From positions 833,892,136 through 833,948,135 of the forward strand of contig NC_081411.1 of the NCBI RefSeq assembly GCF_030272615.1: DNA of 56,000 bases, given 5' to 3'. Below are positions 44,413 through 55,594 of the stretch, in pieces. The position numbers were made by a program, and so were the translations under genes. The stretch comes from Cryptomeria japonica. Lineage: Eukaryota > Streptophyta > Pinopsida > Cupressales > Cupressaceae. The notes below the pieces were generated by a model. The model was not told the origin of the DNA. It ran no database searches and saw only the letters and a list, made by a program, of their open reading frames with translations. The stretch's first letter is position 1. Every line of letters starts with the position of its first letter.

Positions 44413-46598
44413 CCAAAGGGGATGAAATCAAGATTGAAAACTCCCTTGATAGTTTCTCACCTTCCTTGAATCTCAATTATTCTCCCTCTAAAAATAAAGC
44501 ATCTCCCTCTCCTCAACTTGGTTCTACTCATAAGGAAACCCTAGTTCAAAGCAAGATGGTTAACATCTCTTTCAAAGATCTCCCTCTCAAAAGTGAGACT
44601 TTAGAGAGTAATGTTGATCCTTCTCCTAGAGAGTTTATTCCCCATATAGATTCTTCCAACACTTTTGTTCATTCTTCTAAACCATCCTCAATCAATTTGA
44701 TACATGTGAATGAAACACCTAACAAACCTCTCTTCACTATCCAAGGTGCTTGTCCTTCTCAAAATTATCAACCTTTAAATAAGCCTATCTTAGTGGTCCA
44801 AGGTGGTTATGCTAATGATTCTTTTTGCACTCCTAAGAAACCTATTATTACTGTGCAAGGAGGTTATTCTAATAAGAGCCCTTATGAGTATGCTAAGCAA
44901 CTAACTAGAGAGAGTTATAATGCGGTTGCTCATACCTATAATACTAGAAATAATAGGCAGCCTAATCCTCCTCCTGTTACTCCAGTTTCTCTTCCTAATC
45001 CTCAACCAATTCTTCCGCAAGCTCCATGTATTTCACAAGTTCTTGGTAAGGAATATGATCTCATAGAACAACTTAAAGCTACCCCTACTAAGACATCCCT
45101 TTGGGATTTGATCCAAACTTCTTCCACTCATCATGGAATGTTACAAGATGCCTTGAAAGATTTGAATGTTCCTCCACCTAATACATCTAGTAATATAGTG
45201 TCTTTGGTTAACTCTGTGATGAATCCTAAAGCTCAAATTGTGTTTACTCAAGATGAGTTGCCTACTAGTGAAATTCAACATCAATATGATCCCTTGATGA
45301 TTGTGGTTATCATAAATGACACTGCTATAAGACGAACACTGGTAGATGATGGTTCTGGCCTTAATGTGTGTAGCATTAATCTATTGCATAAGATGAATGT
45401 GGATACATCCCTTATTGAGCCTGACTCTCATCCCATTCGAGGCTTTGATAATGTGGCTAAGTCTTCATTAGGTATTATCACCTTACCCATCACAGTGGGA
45501 CCTATTACTTTGCCTACTCCTATCCATGTTATGTCGGGAAATCTAACATACAACTTGTTATTAGGGAGACCTTGGATTCACAGTATGCAAGCTGTCCCCT
45601 CTACATTGTATAGAAAAGTTAAATTTATTTATAATAATAAGACATATACCTTGATAGGTGATACTAATTTTCAAGCTTGTTTGCAAACATCTACTTCCAA
45701 AGGGAGTTCTTCTAAGCCTTCCTCTTCATCATCCTCTGATAATCAAAATTCTTTGGATGAGTCTGAAGTTCCTGAAGAAGATTCCTCTCAACTTGAATCT
45801 ACACATGAAAAAACTTTTGATCCTGAGAAGGTTCTCGCAGAAGACGATTGGGGATCTCTTGATTTCAATCCCACCTTTGTAGGTGAGTATAGGGTTCCTC
45901 CTAGAGAGCTTAAAGTTAAAAAGAAGGAAGAAACTAGAGATCAATCAGTCCTACCTGAACCTATGAGCAATAATTTTGTGGCCGCTTCTCAAACTTCTTC
46001 TCCTCACACCTCTAATTCTGAAGAATTTGATTCTTTGTCTTATGAAAAACCACCTTCTCTTTCTAAAATGGCTAATCTTTATGGTCGTGGTTTTCACATT
46101 TTGGCTAAGAGTGGCTATAGTGGAAATGGTTGTGGCACAAATGAACAAGGAATTAAAGTTCCTTTAGAACATGACATGCATGAATATTCATTTGGACTTG
46201 GATATAATCTTTCTAAGCCCACCAAAGCATCTAAAAGACCATCTCTCAATGTGAATGCTATATTTAGTAGTGATGATGATCTCACTTCAACTAAATCATC
46301 TTCTACTTCTATCAACTCTCATTCCCCTCATAAGGAAATATTGGCGATGAACAAATCTCTTTATGACTCCCCTCAAATTTCTAAATCCACTTATGAATCT
46401 TTATCTCCTATTCATCATAAAGTCCTTTCCTCTAGGGATAAGGCTCTAATAAATTACACTCATCCCTCTTCTAAGATTTCTTGTGACTTTTCTTCTTCAA
46501 TTTTTATCACTTTATACATGTTTTTGATCTCACTTATAGTTGAGCATTTAGCATGTCATATTCAAATACCTCATTTAGTCTATCATGTCTATAAATAA
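44413..46598 (+). CDS. Gypsy-E ORF: repeat region, protease, G-patch-like motif
   Basis: Over 700 codons without a stop. First come more S-P-rich sequence and three copies of a unit around N-K-P-(I/L)-x-x-x-Q-G-G-Y (about 44720-44880). Next is a protease domain homologous to Tat-C: TPTKTSLWDLIQTSSTHHGM, active site TLVDDGSGLNVCS with its Asp, NLTYNLLLGRPWIHSMQAVP, YNNKTYTLIGDTNF. Then an acidic linker and YGRGFHILAKSGYSGNGCG with YSFGLGYN, the G-patch-like motif. The end (SIFITLYMFLISLIVEH) is hydrophobic and may be read-through into non-coding sequence. No nucleic-acid enzyme domain is present. Confidence 0.75.
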
Positions 46599-48354
46599 CA
46601 TTAATGGCTATTATGTTGCTCATCATTATGTGACATTGGTAGCTCATTTACTGGGGGCTCATTGTCATTCATGATGGTACAGTTTCAAGTGCAATCATAT
46701 TTTTGAAGCAACATAATAGCCTAATTTTCTATGTTATCTCTTGTTCCTATGGGGACAAGAGTGATTTCATACATCTCTTCTTTTTTTGATTAAAATTTCC
46801 CTTTGGGGTAATAGTGTGGAAATATTGATCATCTTTTCTTTAGAATCCTCTTTTCCTAGATATGAGAGAAGATGTGTATTCTCTTTCTTATCCTACCCAC
46901 TTCTTGTGAGGAGCATTTTACATACACTATGTCTTGCTTGCATGAATTCATGTGAGTATGTAGTACATTTTGCTTATGTCTAAATCTCTCCCTAGAAGAT
47001 TGTGCAAGTCCTTCTCATTGTCCTTATCCTTGGGAGGCAATGATCTTTCCTTATTTTTATCTAAGGATCCACTTTTTCCTATTTCGTGGATGGTGTGAAC
47101 TTTATTACTTGATATTATTCCTTGTATGCATTTTTTGTTGTTTGTTCAAGGATTCTCTCTTACAAGAGGTGTAAGTCCTTGACTACAACCTCTTTTGCAC
47201 TTGGTAAAATACATCCATAATGAATTCACTCTCCCAATTGGGTTTAAAAGAGCGTCATCCTTCATTAAGAATCACTTTCACCTCGCAAAAGAAGGAAGTA
47301 TTGCATTCTTATTCTCTTCTTTGTCTTATTCTAGAAGATGTTATATTTGTCTAAGACAATTCCTCTCGGGGATAGGTGTCTTTTGTACAAAGATCTCTTC
47401 TCCTCTAAGGATCTCCTTTACACATACTACAGGATATCCCTTTTCAACTATCTTATCCTTTCTTAAAGAGTGCAAAACTCTCTTGCTTGGATCTATGACA
47501 TTGTTGCATTTTTGGGGTATCTTCTTTTGTGATGAAGGTAGGTATCCTTGTTCTACTTTGCTTATGACATAAACATTACACTTTTTGAGCAATGGGTCAT
47601 TCTCGGAACCAGAGGACAGACTCTTAGAGCGAGATGTCACGCTTTTGTACTATACATATACAGGTTGTAGCATACTTGGGCATAGACTCCTATGAGGTGC
47701 CTCTAACCTCCCTTACACACACATGCACGAGGTTGAGTGGAACTAGCGGCATAAGGCTAGACTTTCTCACTGTCCTCCCTTACATGGATCACCTAGACAA
47801 GATCTAGGGGCGAGAAGTCCATGTTTTCTCTCTCACTATTCTTCTCATGGATCACCAATGTGTGTATTCATGCTTTTTTCCTTTCTTTTCTTCTCCTTGC
47901 ATTTTGTGTCCATTTACATCCTTCATCTTGTGTTACAGAACTCTCAAATCCTCACACTCTTTGTTGTGTTGGAATTGAGATTTAGTCCTCTTTCTTACCA
48001 AATGATTCTCCATTAATTTTTAATCTCATATCAAATCTTCTTGTGAGCATTTGTCATCAATATTCTTTAACAATTCGAAGTGGTAAACATGATACCCTGT
48101 TTCAACTCACTAAAATTAGCAAGCCGAAATAGGGGGGGGCATATAGCTACCCTTGAATTTTCATCACCTTCCTTAGTAAGCATTAGGTGATTTTGTGATC
48201 TAACATGTCATTTTGTAGGTTGGTGGTTCTTAACTGAGTATTGCAGATGCCGTTGGGGGCTTCATCCGACAACTTATGGATATATCCTTTTTAAAATAAT
48301 GTTTACTTTTCTGTACTTTAGCTTGCATATGCACGTAGTGTTCATATGACCGCT
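46599..48354 (+). other. Gypsy-E 3' non-coding region
   Basis: About 1.75 kb without a believable gene. A 99-codon minus frame (47341-47640) is isolated and has no family look. G-rich tracts (ACTGGGGGCTCATTG near 46650, GTTGGGGGCTTC near 48252) resemble polypurine tracts but are not at the LTR. The place where RT to integrase would be is empty. Confidence 0.6.
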
Positions 48355-48369
48355 AAAGTGGGGGCTAAA
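48355..48369 (+). other. Gypsy-E polypurine tract
   Basis: AAAGTGGGGGCTAAA immediately before the 3' LTR start TGTAGCG. Confidence 0.85.
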
Positions 48370-50000
48370 TGTAGCGTCGTAAATTGTACGCACTTGCTAG
48401 GGTGGTACAATTTCACACCTAGTTTAGCACCCGCCTTGGCGCATTTTGCATTTTGCATTGCATTTCCCCTTTAGCACTTAATTAATTAAATTAATTAGGT
48501 CTAAGGTTCTATTTTATCATCTCCCATATCATAAAGTTGGGCCCTTTTCATTAAAGTGTGCCCCTTTCATTTTATTCTTCCAATACATCATTTAATCTAA
48601 AACCCTAATTAGGTCCTATTTTGAACTTGGGGGCTTGATTTCGGGGGTCAAAACATCTCGAAATCACCTGTAACTTCGGGATTCGCTCTAAAATCATCAT
48701 ATCCGACGGCCTTGAAAATTTGGTGAAAAGTTGTCGGGACCATGGCGCCTGGAGTGCACACGGTCCCGGACATTTTTCTCAAAATTTTAGGAGCGCAATC
48801 CAATCATAAAATAAAGCTTAACCCCAAGAAATTGGCGGGAGATTCAATCTCTAGGTCGGCCAAAAGTTGAAATTAAGACCTAGGGTTTCATATATAAGAG
48901 CTCTCTTTCTTCATTTGAAAGGATGGGGAATTTTGGTTTCAAGGGCTTTCTACGCAACGAAAGAGCAGATCTTTGAAGACTTCAACAACATTCAACATCC
49001 ATCCATCAAGCATTCATCAATTTCATTCATCCATTTAGGGCTTTGAGACATTGAAGAGCAATAGGGGATCACCGACTGAAGATTGGCTTGTACCCCTCCC
49101 TTGGGGTTGGGTATGATTTCATGTTGTTTTCATGTCTCTGCAGAAGCCTCATTATATCATTTTTATTCATGCTTTAGATCACTTTGCATCTTGATTTGGA
49201 GCATTTACATTATCATTTGCAAGCAATTAGGGTTTACTTTCTAGGTTGCTCTAGTTTGCTTACTTGCATTTTAGGATCTTGCACACACACAAGGTCTGCA
49301 CACACAACTTTTACTATACAACTTGGCTATTCGTGGAGGTGGAAATCACCAAAGCGGGGGTTTGACTAAGGCAAAACCCTATATAGCGACCTACAACCCT
49401 TTTCAGACATAAGTGCAGATTTTTGAATTCGAAGGACGTCGCAAGTTGCAGATCCGATGGAAGCGGACCGAGACAGAACTTCACACCAAATTCCAACCTA
49501 GAAAGCTAGGACAGGGGTGTGGGGCACCCTGGTCTTGCCAGGACAGGGGCACTAGGCGCCCTGGTCCCTGGGACAAGGGCATTGGGCGCCTGGTCCTTGT
49601 CTATTTTAGTGAATTTTGGCAGTTTCAGAGGTAGCAGGTTCAGTATTTCAGGCTTCCGGCTTTAGCGGCAGATCTTACAGAATCAAATCCATTCAAGGTA
49701 CACATTTACATTTCTCCTCTTATCCTTACCATTTATCATCATTAAATCTCAATTCTACAATCTTGTGCTCAAAGTTACTAGTTCATACTTACACTTTAGG
49801 GTTAATAGTTGAACTTGCATCATTCTATCTATCATTTGCAACAAAGGAATAGAAATCCTAATAGGTAGCCCGTGGCTCTCTCTTCCACAAAAAGAAGTAG
49901 CCAATTGTGTGATACCTCTAGGCTCTTTTGTATTCCACAAGTGTGTGATTGAAAGTGAGATTAGGGCATGTTTGCTTAGTGTCACTTTTTCCCCTACACA
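48370..50000 (+). repeat. Gypsy-E 3' LTR
   Basis: 1,631 bp, about 29 bases longer than the 5' copy because the minisatellite at 49509-49600 has three units instead of two. TATA box at 48891-48898. TSD GCTCT follows. Confidence 0.95.
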
Positions 50001-50005
50001 GCTCT

Positions 50006-51106
50006 ACAGAACTTTGCCATATGTCCCGGTTTATGACAATGATAACAAGCCATACCAGAAGCTCTCCAAGGTCCAGCATTGCCTCTGCCAGTCCTTCTTT
50101 TGCAGTTCATAGCCACATGACCAAAGTTATTATAGATTATAAAAACCACATTCATCCTCTTTTCCATCTCATAGGAACTAGACTGGTTAGCATAGGGTCT
50201 CTGCCAACTTGTAGTTTTCCGGTCATTGAAATTCCTTCTCCAATCACAAACAATTCTCTGATTCATGCGAGGAGTAGGATTATTTTCTCCATACCTACAC
50301 TCAACAACTTTATGTCCATGCATGTTGCAAGTGAAACAATAACCATTAAAGGTTCTAGACTTATATCCTTGATTAGTATTGGGTCTATAACCATTAGCAA
50401 CATCAGATCTATTTCTACAAACATTAGCAATATGTTCTAGCTTATGACAATTGAAACAAACAGGCTTATAGGATTTCTTATTGGTGGGTTTCTGAATCTT
50501 AGGTGCAGATTTACCTTTATGCATGTTGTTCTTTGTGCCGGAAGGCTCACCTTTCTCAAATATATTGTAACCCAATCCATTTGTATCTCCATTCATCCTT
50601 TGAGATTGGATCTATTCATCAATCATGGTAGAACTTTTGTTAAAATTTGCAAGCTTCACATTTGCATCAGCAAGTTCTTTTTTAAGATCTTCATTCCTTT
50701 TCATGAGAGTCACTCTAAGAGACATTGACATATACAGTTCTGCCTTTATCTCTTTTTTTTCTTCTATTTCCTCATGCCATTGTGAATATAAAGTGTCATT
50801 TTCTTAATTTATCTTGAAGATCTCATGTTCTTTCTATTTGATTTTGTCTTCTGCAGCCCTCCTTGCTTCAAGTTCTTGACTCATCCAGATAGTTAGGGCT
50901 TCAATATCTCTCCTCAAGTTAGTTTTCTCACCATTTAGTTTATCCACCTCATCAACCAATGCATTTATGTTTTCTTCATCAGAAGACCTACTTTCAAAGA
51001 CTTCCAATAGTTGTTTAGTAATCTCTTTCCTTTTAGAAAGTGAAGTTTTATACTTTCCTCTCCATGTTTCTAGAGCTTCCTCAGTTTCAAAAAGTTTATG
51101 AGACAT
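50006..51106 (-). pseudogene. Copia-F ORF1: coiled coil plus four zinc knuckles
   Basis: Starts at 51106 (MSHKLFETEEALETWRGKYK), about 70 bases inside the PBS. Residues 1-150 are charged heptad-rich helix (LLEVFESRSSDEENINALVD, KLNGEKTNLRRDIEALTIW, RNEDLKKELADANVKLANF). After a basic linker come four CCHC positions: CFNCHKLEHIANVC, CFTCNMHGHKVVEC, a broken third (IIYNNFGHVAMNC, first cysteine lost), and CYHCHKPGHMAKFC. Stops after DKIK, KIN and MIDE, all in one frame. Cut at 50005 by Gypsy-E and resumed at 41600. The usual DUF4219 start of copia gag is absent. An RNA-binding, self-associating Gag-like protein is the likely role. Confidence 0.75.
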
Positions 51107-51178
51107 CTCTCTTTAAATCATATCCCCAATGTCTACTTTAGGGATCCTTCCCAAGCAGTTAAGCCTCAAAGAAGTGTG

Positions 51179-51190
51179 GCTCTGATACCA
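51179..51190 (-). other. Copia-F primer-binding site
   Basis: Minus strand TGGTATCAGAGC, identical to Copia-I and two bases inside the LTR end at 51193. Confidence 0.9.
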
Positions 51191-51192
51191 AT

Positions 51193-52423
51193 TGATGAAC
51201 TTATAAGGCACTGAGAGGGGGGGGGGGGTGAATTAGTGCAAGCAAAAATAATATAAGTCTGATCACCAACTTAAACAACTTAAAACTTATCAAGCATTTA
51301 AGAAATATCACCACATAAGCTAATGCCCAATAAAACAAATTCCACATAACACAAGAGATTATACATGGAAAACCCAAAAGGGAAAAACCATGGTGGGAGT
51401 TGGTACCCACAAGATTCACTATCTGCAGAATAGAAATCTTGATCGGTTAAGGTCTTACAACTATGCCCTGTTAGGAGCAGACCTGATTAAGAGTCACTCG
51501 GTTAAGGGATTTGAATGATTAGCACTGTTAGGAGAAATGACCTATTAGGATCAACCTCGTAAGAGGATTTGAAACTTTGATTTAGAGCTACCCTATTAGG
51601 GGATTTATAGATTAAGGCTTGTTAGGACCTACTCGGTTCTAGAGGATTTTGTTGCTGCAAACTGTTAGGAAAACAACAGTGAAAAGATCTTCAAGTAACA
51701 CCTTTTGTGTCTGATAAGATCCACTTCCGATCCTTAAAACTTCAACAAAACATCATTACAAAACTTTCCTAGTCACTGCACAATCTCAATCACAATATTC
51801 ACTCATGAAATCTCTCTTTACACACATACTGACTTTATACCTTATCACATTTTTTTATAAATATTTACATTTAGTCGGCTACAATCTTGGAACAATTTCC
51901 TAGGTTCAATGAATCTAGACCAACTTACATCGCACAGTTTACTTATGTCGACCATTGACAACAAATTAAAACCTATGTTGTTTTACTGATTTAAGTGAGT
52001 TTATCACTACCGATTAAGTGTTCTACCAGTTTGTCTCTCTATACATCAAATCTCACTCATCTAGTTGAATCTGCCAATGCATTTGAGAATATAGCTCTAA
52101 ATACCTATCACCAAGATCGTTGTAAAACCACATCATCCAACTCTTCATGAATCTCCTGTACCGGCCATCAGAATGTAACTCTGTCTCAATTTACCGATTG
52201 AGATCCTAATTACCGGTTCTCTATAAAACTATCATCTGTATCGATTATACCTTACCGGTTGGCTACCAAGACTTAGATGACCACAAAAATATTGTTGCCA
52301 TCAATGACAACACAAAACTTAGTCATCAAACATGAATCTCAATCTCTTCATCACATACACCAATCAATCATATACCGGTTGCATATAAACAACAATCTTT
52401 ACCAGTTCAGTCAAATGCCAAGA
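51193..52423 (-). repeat. Copia-F 5' LTR
   Basis: About 1.23 kb. The plus strand begins TGATGAACTTATAAGG. G-tract motif at 51211-51232 (the longest G run of the set), GTTAGGGATT-like array at about 51462-51680. The outer end reads AATGCCAAGA where CCAACA is expected, so the edge at 52423 is approximate. Beyond it Gypsy-G gag starts mid-gene. Confidence 0.8.
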
Positions 52424-53014
52424 AAAACTATCATGAATCCCCATTTTAATAAATTGGTTCAAGAAATCATGAAGAGGGATAGACAATATTTCCTATAAAT
52501 AATGGCACAAAGTGGAACAAGATTACCCCGTGATTTTGATATGTCACAAATTTTAGAGGATGATACAAACCAAATAAATCAAGTTAATACAAGACAAAGG
52601 AGGCCTGATAATGGTGGTAATAGGAGAGAGCATTTCGCACTTGAGTCACCTTCCTCCCTATTTCAAAAACCTAAAATTCCAAACACATACACTCATTGTC
52701 ATGCCTGTTATGATAGAACCTCTCATGAGAAACCTCGTAGTCATCCTTTCCCATGGAGAAGAAATACCACCACACATGACCATGATAATACCCAATATCA
52801 CACCAATGCATACAATTACATTCAAGTGAATATTCAAAATCATGACACAAGGAGACCCCATGTCAGATTTAGGGGCAATACTCAAGATCACTCTTATGAT
52901 ACCTCCCATCTTCATGGTCATGACATGTATCGACCTAGACCTAGTGCCCCTCATTACAATACCATACCAAGAGGTCCATATGCAAGCTATAACTATGTCC
53001 CTCCTGCATATGAA
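52424..53014 (+). pseudogene. Gypsy-G gag, N-terminal part
   Basis: Begins in mid-gene with NPHFNKLVQEIMKRDRQYFL, a TAA, then MAQSGTRLPRDFDMSQILED, matching NPLFNKLFDEV and LAQEGAKLPSDFDVAQL of Tat-C. A His/Arg/Tyr-rich region follows (HCHACYDRTSHEKPRSHPFP, HDTRRPHVRFRGN, YNTIPRGPYASYNYVPPAYE) that Tat-C lacks. It stops at the LTR-H insertion with ATGAA duplicated, and the frame resumes at 54154. Confidence 0.8.
53010..53014 (+). repeat. Target-site duplication of LTR-H, left copy
   Basis: ATGAA, repeated at 54149-54153. Confidence 0.92.
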
Positions 53015-54148
53015 TGATGTACTTGAAATGCATAGAGAGGGGGGGGGGTGAATCAGTGACACCAAAAATAAAACTACTTCAAACATTAACTGGTAGATGA
53101 ACTTAACAAAAATTTTAAACACAATGCATGTAATCCAAAATATTATAACAACATCCACAATAAGTAAAATATCCACCATAACACAAGTGTTTGTACCTGG
53201 AAAACCCAAATAGGTAAAAACCATGGTGAGATGGAACTCACAAGTTAACTATCTGCAGTAATAGATAACTGACTGCTTAGGGTCTACAAAGTGCTCTGCT
53301 AGGAGCAAATCTTGTTAGAGATCCCAAAGCTTGATTAGAAGCTTATACCCTGTTAAAGGTAGTACCATGTTAGGAGTAACCTCGGTGGAGGATTTCTAAA
53401 CCCAAACTAATGGATCACCCTGTTAGAGAATTTATACATTGAAGCTTGTTAGAGCTTAACCAGTTAGGGGATTTGAATTCTGTTGTGATTGTTAGAAAAC
53501 AACAGGATTGGTTTGATCTGTTTGAGTAGCACAAGAGTTGCTTGATCAGATCCTTTTAAGAATAAACACTGCTCTTCTGCATACTCTGCAACTTAACTTA
53601 TTTTTCTCTTTTGCACACAACATATCACTTTAACTCATCATAAAATAATACATTAGATGTCAATATATAGACATTAAGATTTCATGTTGGCCATACAAAA
53701 TCATAACACAATTTCCTAGGTGCAGTGTATCTGGTCAAGTGATCATAACACATCACAAAAAAATACTGCTAAAATTTGTCGGTGGGATAACTCATCATGA
53801 TTTGTGGTAACTCATCACAAAATCAACAAATACCAATTGGAACAATCAATACTGGTTTGAGTTAAATAAATAAACCGTTATCCTTGAATCTTCTGATAGA
53901 ATCTCCACTTGATCTTCATCTTGATGCTGACTAATGTGTATCCACTGGTTGTCTTCTATACATATACCGGTTATCACAAAATACTAGTTTAGAGATAAAC
54001 CTCTTAGTATAGTTTCTATCATACCAGTTGTAGTATAAACAACTTGAAGTTATACCAGTAGAAAATATAAACATGTGTGTGTGTGTGTGTATGTGTTTCA
54101 TCAATAAAAACATATGATGAATTCATTACAATCATCATCAAGCCAACA
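53015..54148 (-). repeat. Solo LTR-H (copia-like)
   Basis: 1,134 bp, plus strand TGATGTACTTG...AAGCCAACA, flanked by ATGAA on both sides. Contains the G-tract motif at about 53035-53053, the AAAAACCATGGTGAGATGG block, a GTTAGGGATT-like array at about 53280-53510, and a (GT)9 run at 54074-54090. No internal region remains. Confidence 0.9.
54074..54090 (+). repeat. GT dinucleotide microsatellite
   Basis: About nine GT units inside solo LTR-H. Confidence 0.9.
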
Positions 54149-54153
54149 ATGAA

Positions 54154-55594
54154 CACATCTATGATCAATACCATCCATATATGCATTATATCCCCCCTCC
54201 TTCACCCAGTGGCTGAGGCATGAGACTAGCTCAAAGAGAAAAGACACCACCCAAGAATGACTTGCAACAATAGATCAAGGATTTGCAAAAGCAAATGGTG
54301 GACATGAATACACCAAAGAAACATTACACAATGAAATATATATGTCCTTACCCATTTGATAGAAGCATTCCAATGCTTCCATTTCCTCCACATTTTGTGA
54401 CACCAAAATTTGATAAGTACAAAGGCAAAGGGGATCCTAAGGCACACATAAGATAGTTTTTCACAACTTGCATTGAGGTAGCAAGAGAAGAAACATACTT
54501 GATGAGATTGTTCCCACAAAGCTTAGGCAAGAAAGAAATGAAATGGTTCTCCCATCTTCCACTGGGAATTAAGTCATGGAGTGATCTAGCTGAGGATTTC
54601 ATACAACATTTCTCATATAAAATTGAAATAGATATGTCAGTAGCTACCTTATGCAATACTAAGCAAAAAAATGGGAAATCTTTTGCTTCATTTTTACAAC
54701 GATGGAGAGCTCTTGCTAGTCGATGCTCCTGTGATGTCCCACAAAAACAAATGGTAGAAATGTTCACACAAAATGTCAACAACCTGATATTGGATATGAG
54801 ATAATAAAGCGTGCTTGTCTACCTTCAAGGAGGTCATTGAGAAAGGAATGGTGACAAAGAAAGTCCTTATTGAACAAGGTGTCATTAAGATATTCAAAGA
54901 AAACAAAGAGGAATCAAATGGGAAAGACAAATCCCCTTTTTGGAACAAGAATAAGAACATAGTTAATGATGGGGTAGTAGATGCAAATGTTGTGAAACCT
55001 AAGCTAACTTTCCCTGGTATGAGCTCATCCAATACGAGTGATCAAGTGAACAATCAAAGGCAATCAAAACCCCAAAGAAAGTACACTCCGTTGGGATAAC
55101 CAATTGAAATAACATTCAAGAAGTTAGTGGCAAACAAGATCTTAGAATTGCCAAATAATCCACCATATGAGCCGAAAGTAAAACCAAATTGGTGGAATGA
55201 TGATGAATATTATGAATATCATAAGAGAAAAGGACATCTAACTAGCAATTGTCACAAATTGAAGAATGTCATACAAGATCTCATTGACAGAGGTGACATA
55301 GAAGTTCATGGTCATACCTCCAATGAAGAGCATGCGATGTTTAAGGAACCATTTCCTAAACATGACAAGGCAAAAGCTAAAACTATAGATAATTAGGCTA
55401 ATTATACCAAGATGCCCTATGATTATGATTCTACTATTAATCATATTTCATTGGATAATCATGTTTCTACTATCATAAAGGACAAAACTGCTGAAGGATC
55501 TACCCAAAGGAGTAAGGTTGTTTTAAAAGGCATTGGACCATCTTCCTCATCTTCTAAAGATAAAACCTCCAAATGTAATGTCACAACCCGTTGA
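54154..55594 (+). pseudogene. Gypsy-G gag, main part
   Basis: Resumes in frame after LTR-H (HIYDQYHPYMHYIPPPSPSG), then, after two stops, YTMKYICPYPFDRSIPMLPF, PKFDKYKGKGDPKAHIR, TYLMRLFPQSLGKKEMKWFS, ATLCNTKQKNGKSFASFLQR, QKQMVEMFTQNVNNLILDMR. A frameshift near 54805 leads to KGMVTKKVLIEQGVIKIFKE, FWNKNKNIVNDGVVDANVVK and KPNWWNDDEYYEYHKRKGHL, then TSNCHKLKNVIQDLIDRGDI. The zinc variant reads Y-E-Y-H rather than C-x-x-H, so its first ligand is lost. Stops at about 55097, 55394 and 55592. Confidence 0.85.

Larger units (their letters stand above)
41601..50000 (+). mobile_element. Gypsy-E, complete non-autonomous Tat-like element
   Basis: 8,400 bp with LTRs at 41601-43202 and 48370-50000, TSD GCTCT on both sides (41596-41600 and 50001-50005), PBS and polypurine tract. 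The only coding region (43549-46598) has a protease domain and the G-patch-like motif of Tat elements but no RT, RNase H or integrase. The LTRs are very alike: about 8 differences in the first 395 bases, most of them transitions. It was therefore probably moved by enzymes of an autonomous relative. Confidence 0.93.
38131..52423 (-). mobile_element. Copia-F, pol-less copia-like LTR element, split
   Basis: Minus-strand element seen in pieces: 5' LTR 52423-51193, PBS, ORF1 (51106-50001, resuming at 41600 and ending about 41420), ORF2 (about 40940-39372 and 38441-38131). It is interrupted by Gypsy-E, solo LTR-D and Gypsy-B. The LTR type (C-tract motif, GTTAGGGATT array, TGTTGG-like end) and the TGGTATCAGAGCC PBS are those of Ty1/copia. 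No protease, integrase or RT is seen in the roughly 3 kb of internal sequence present, although ORF2 continues left of the break, so pol further downstream cannot be excluded. Confidence 0.65.

Noticed and set aside
47341-47640. 99-codon minus ORF in the Gypsy-E 3' region
   Set aside because: Isolated, no family resemblance, and its plus-strand shadow is equally long.
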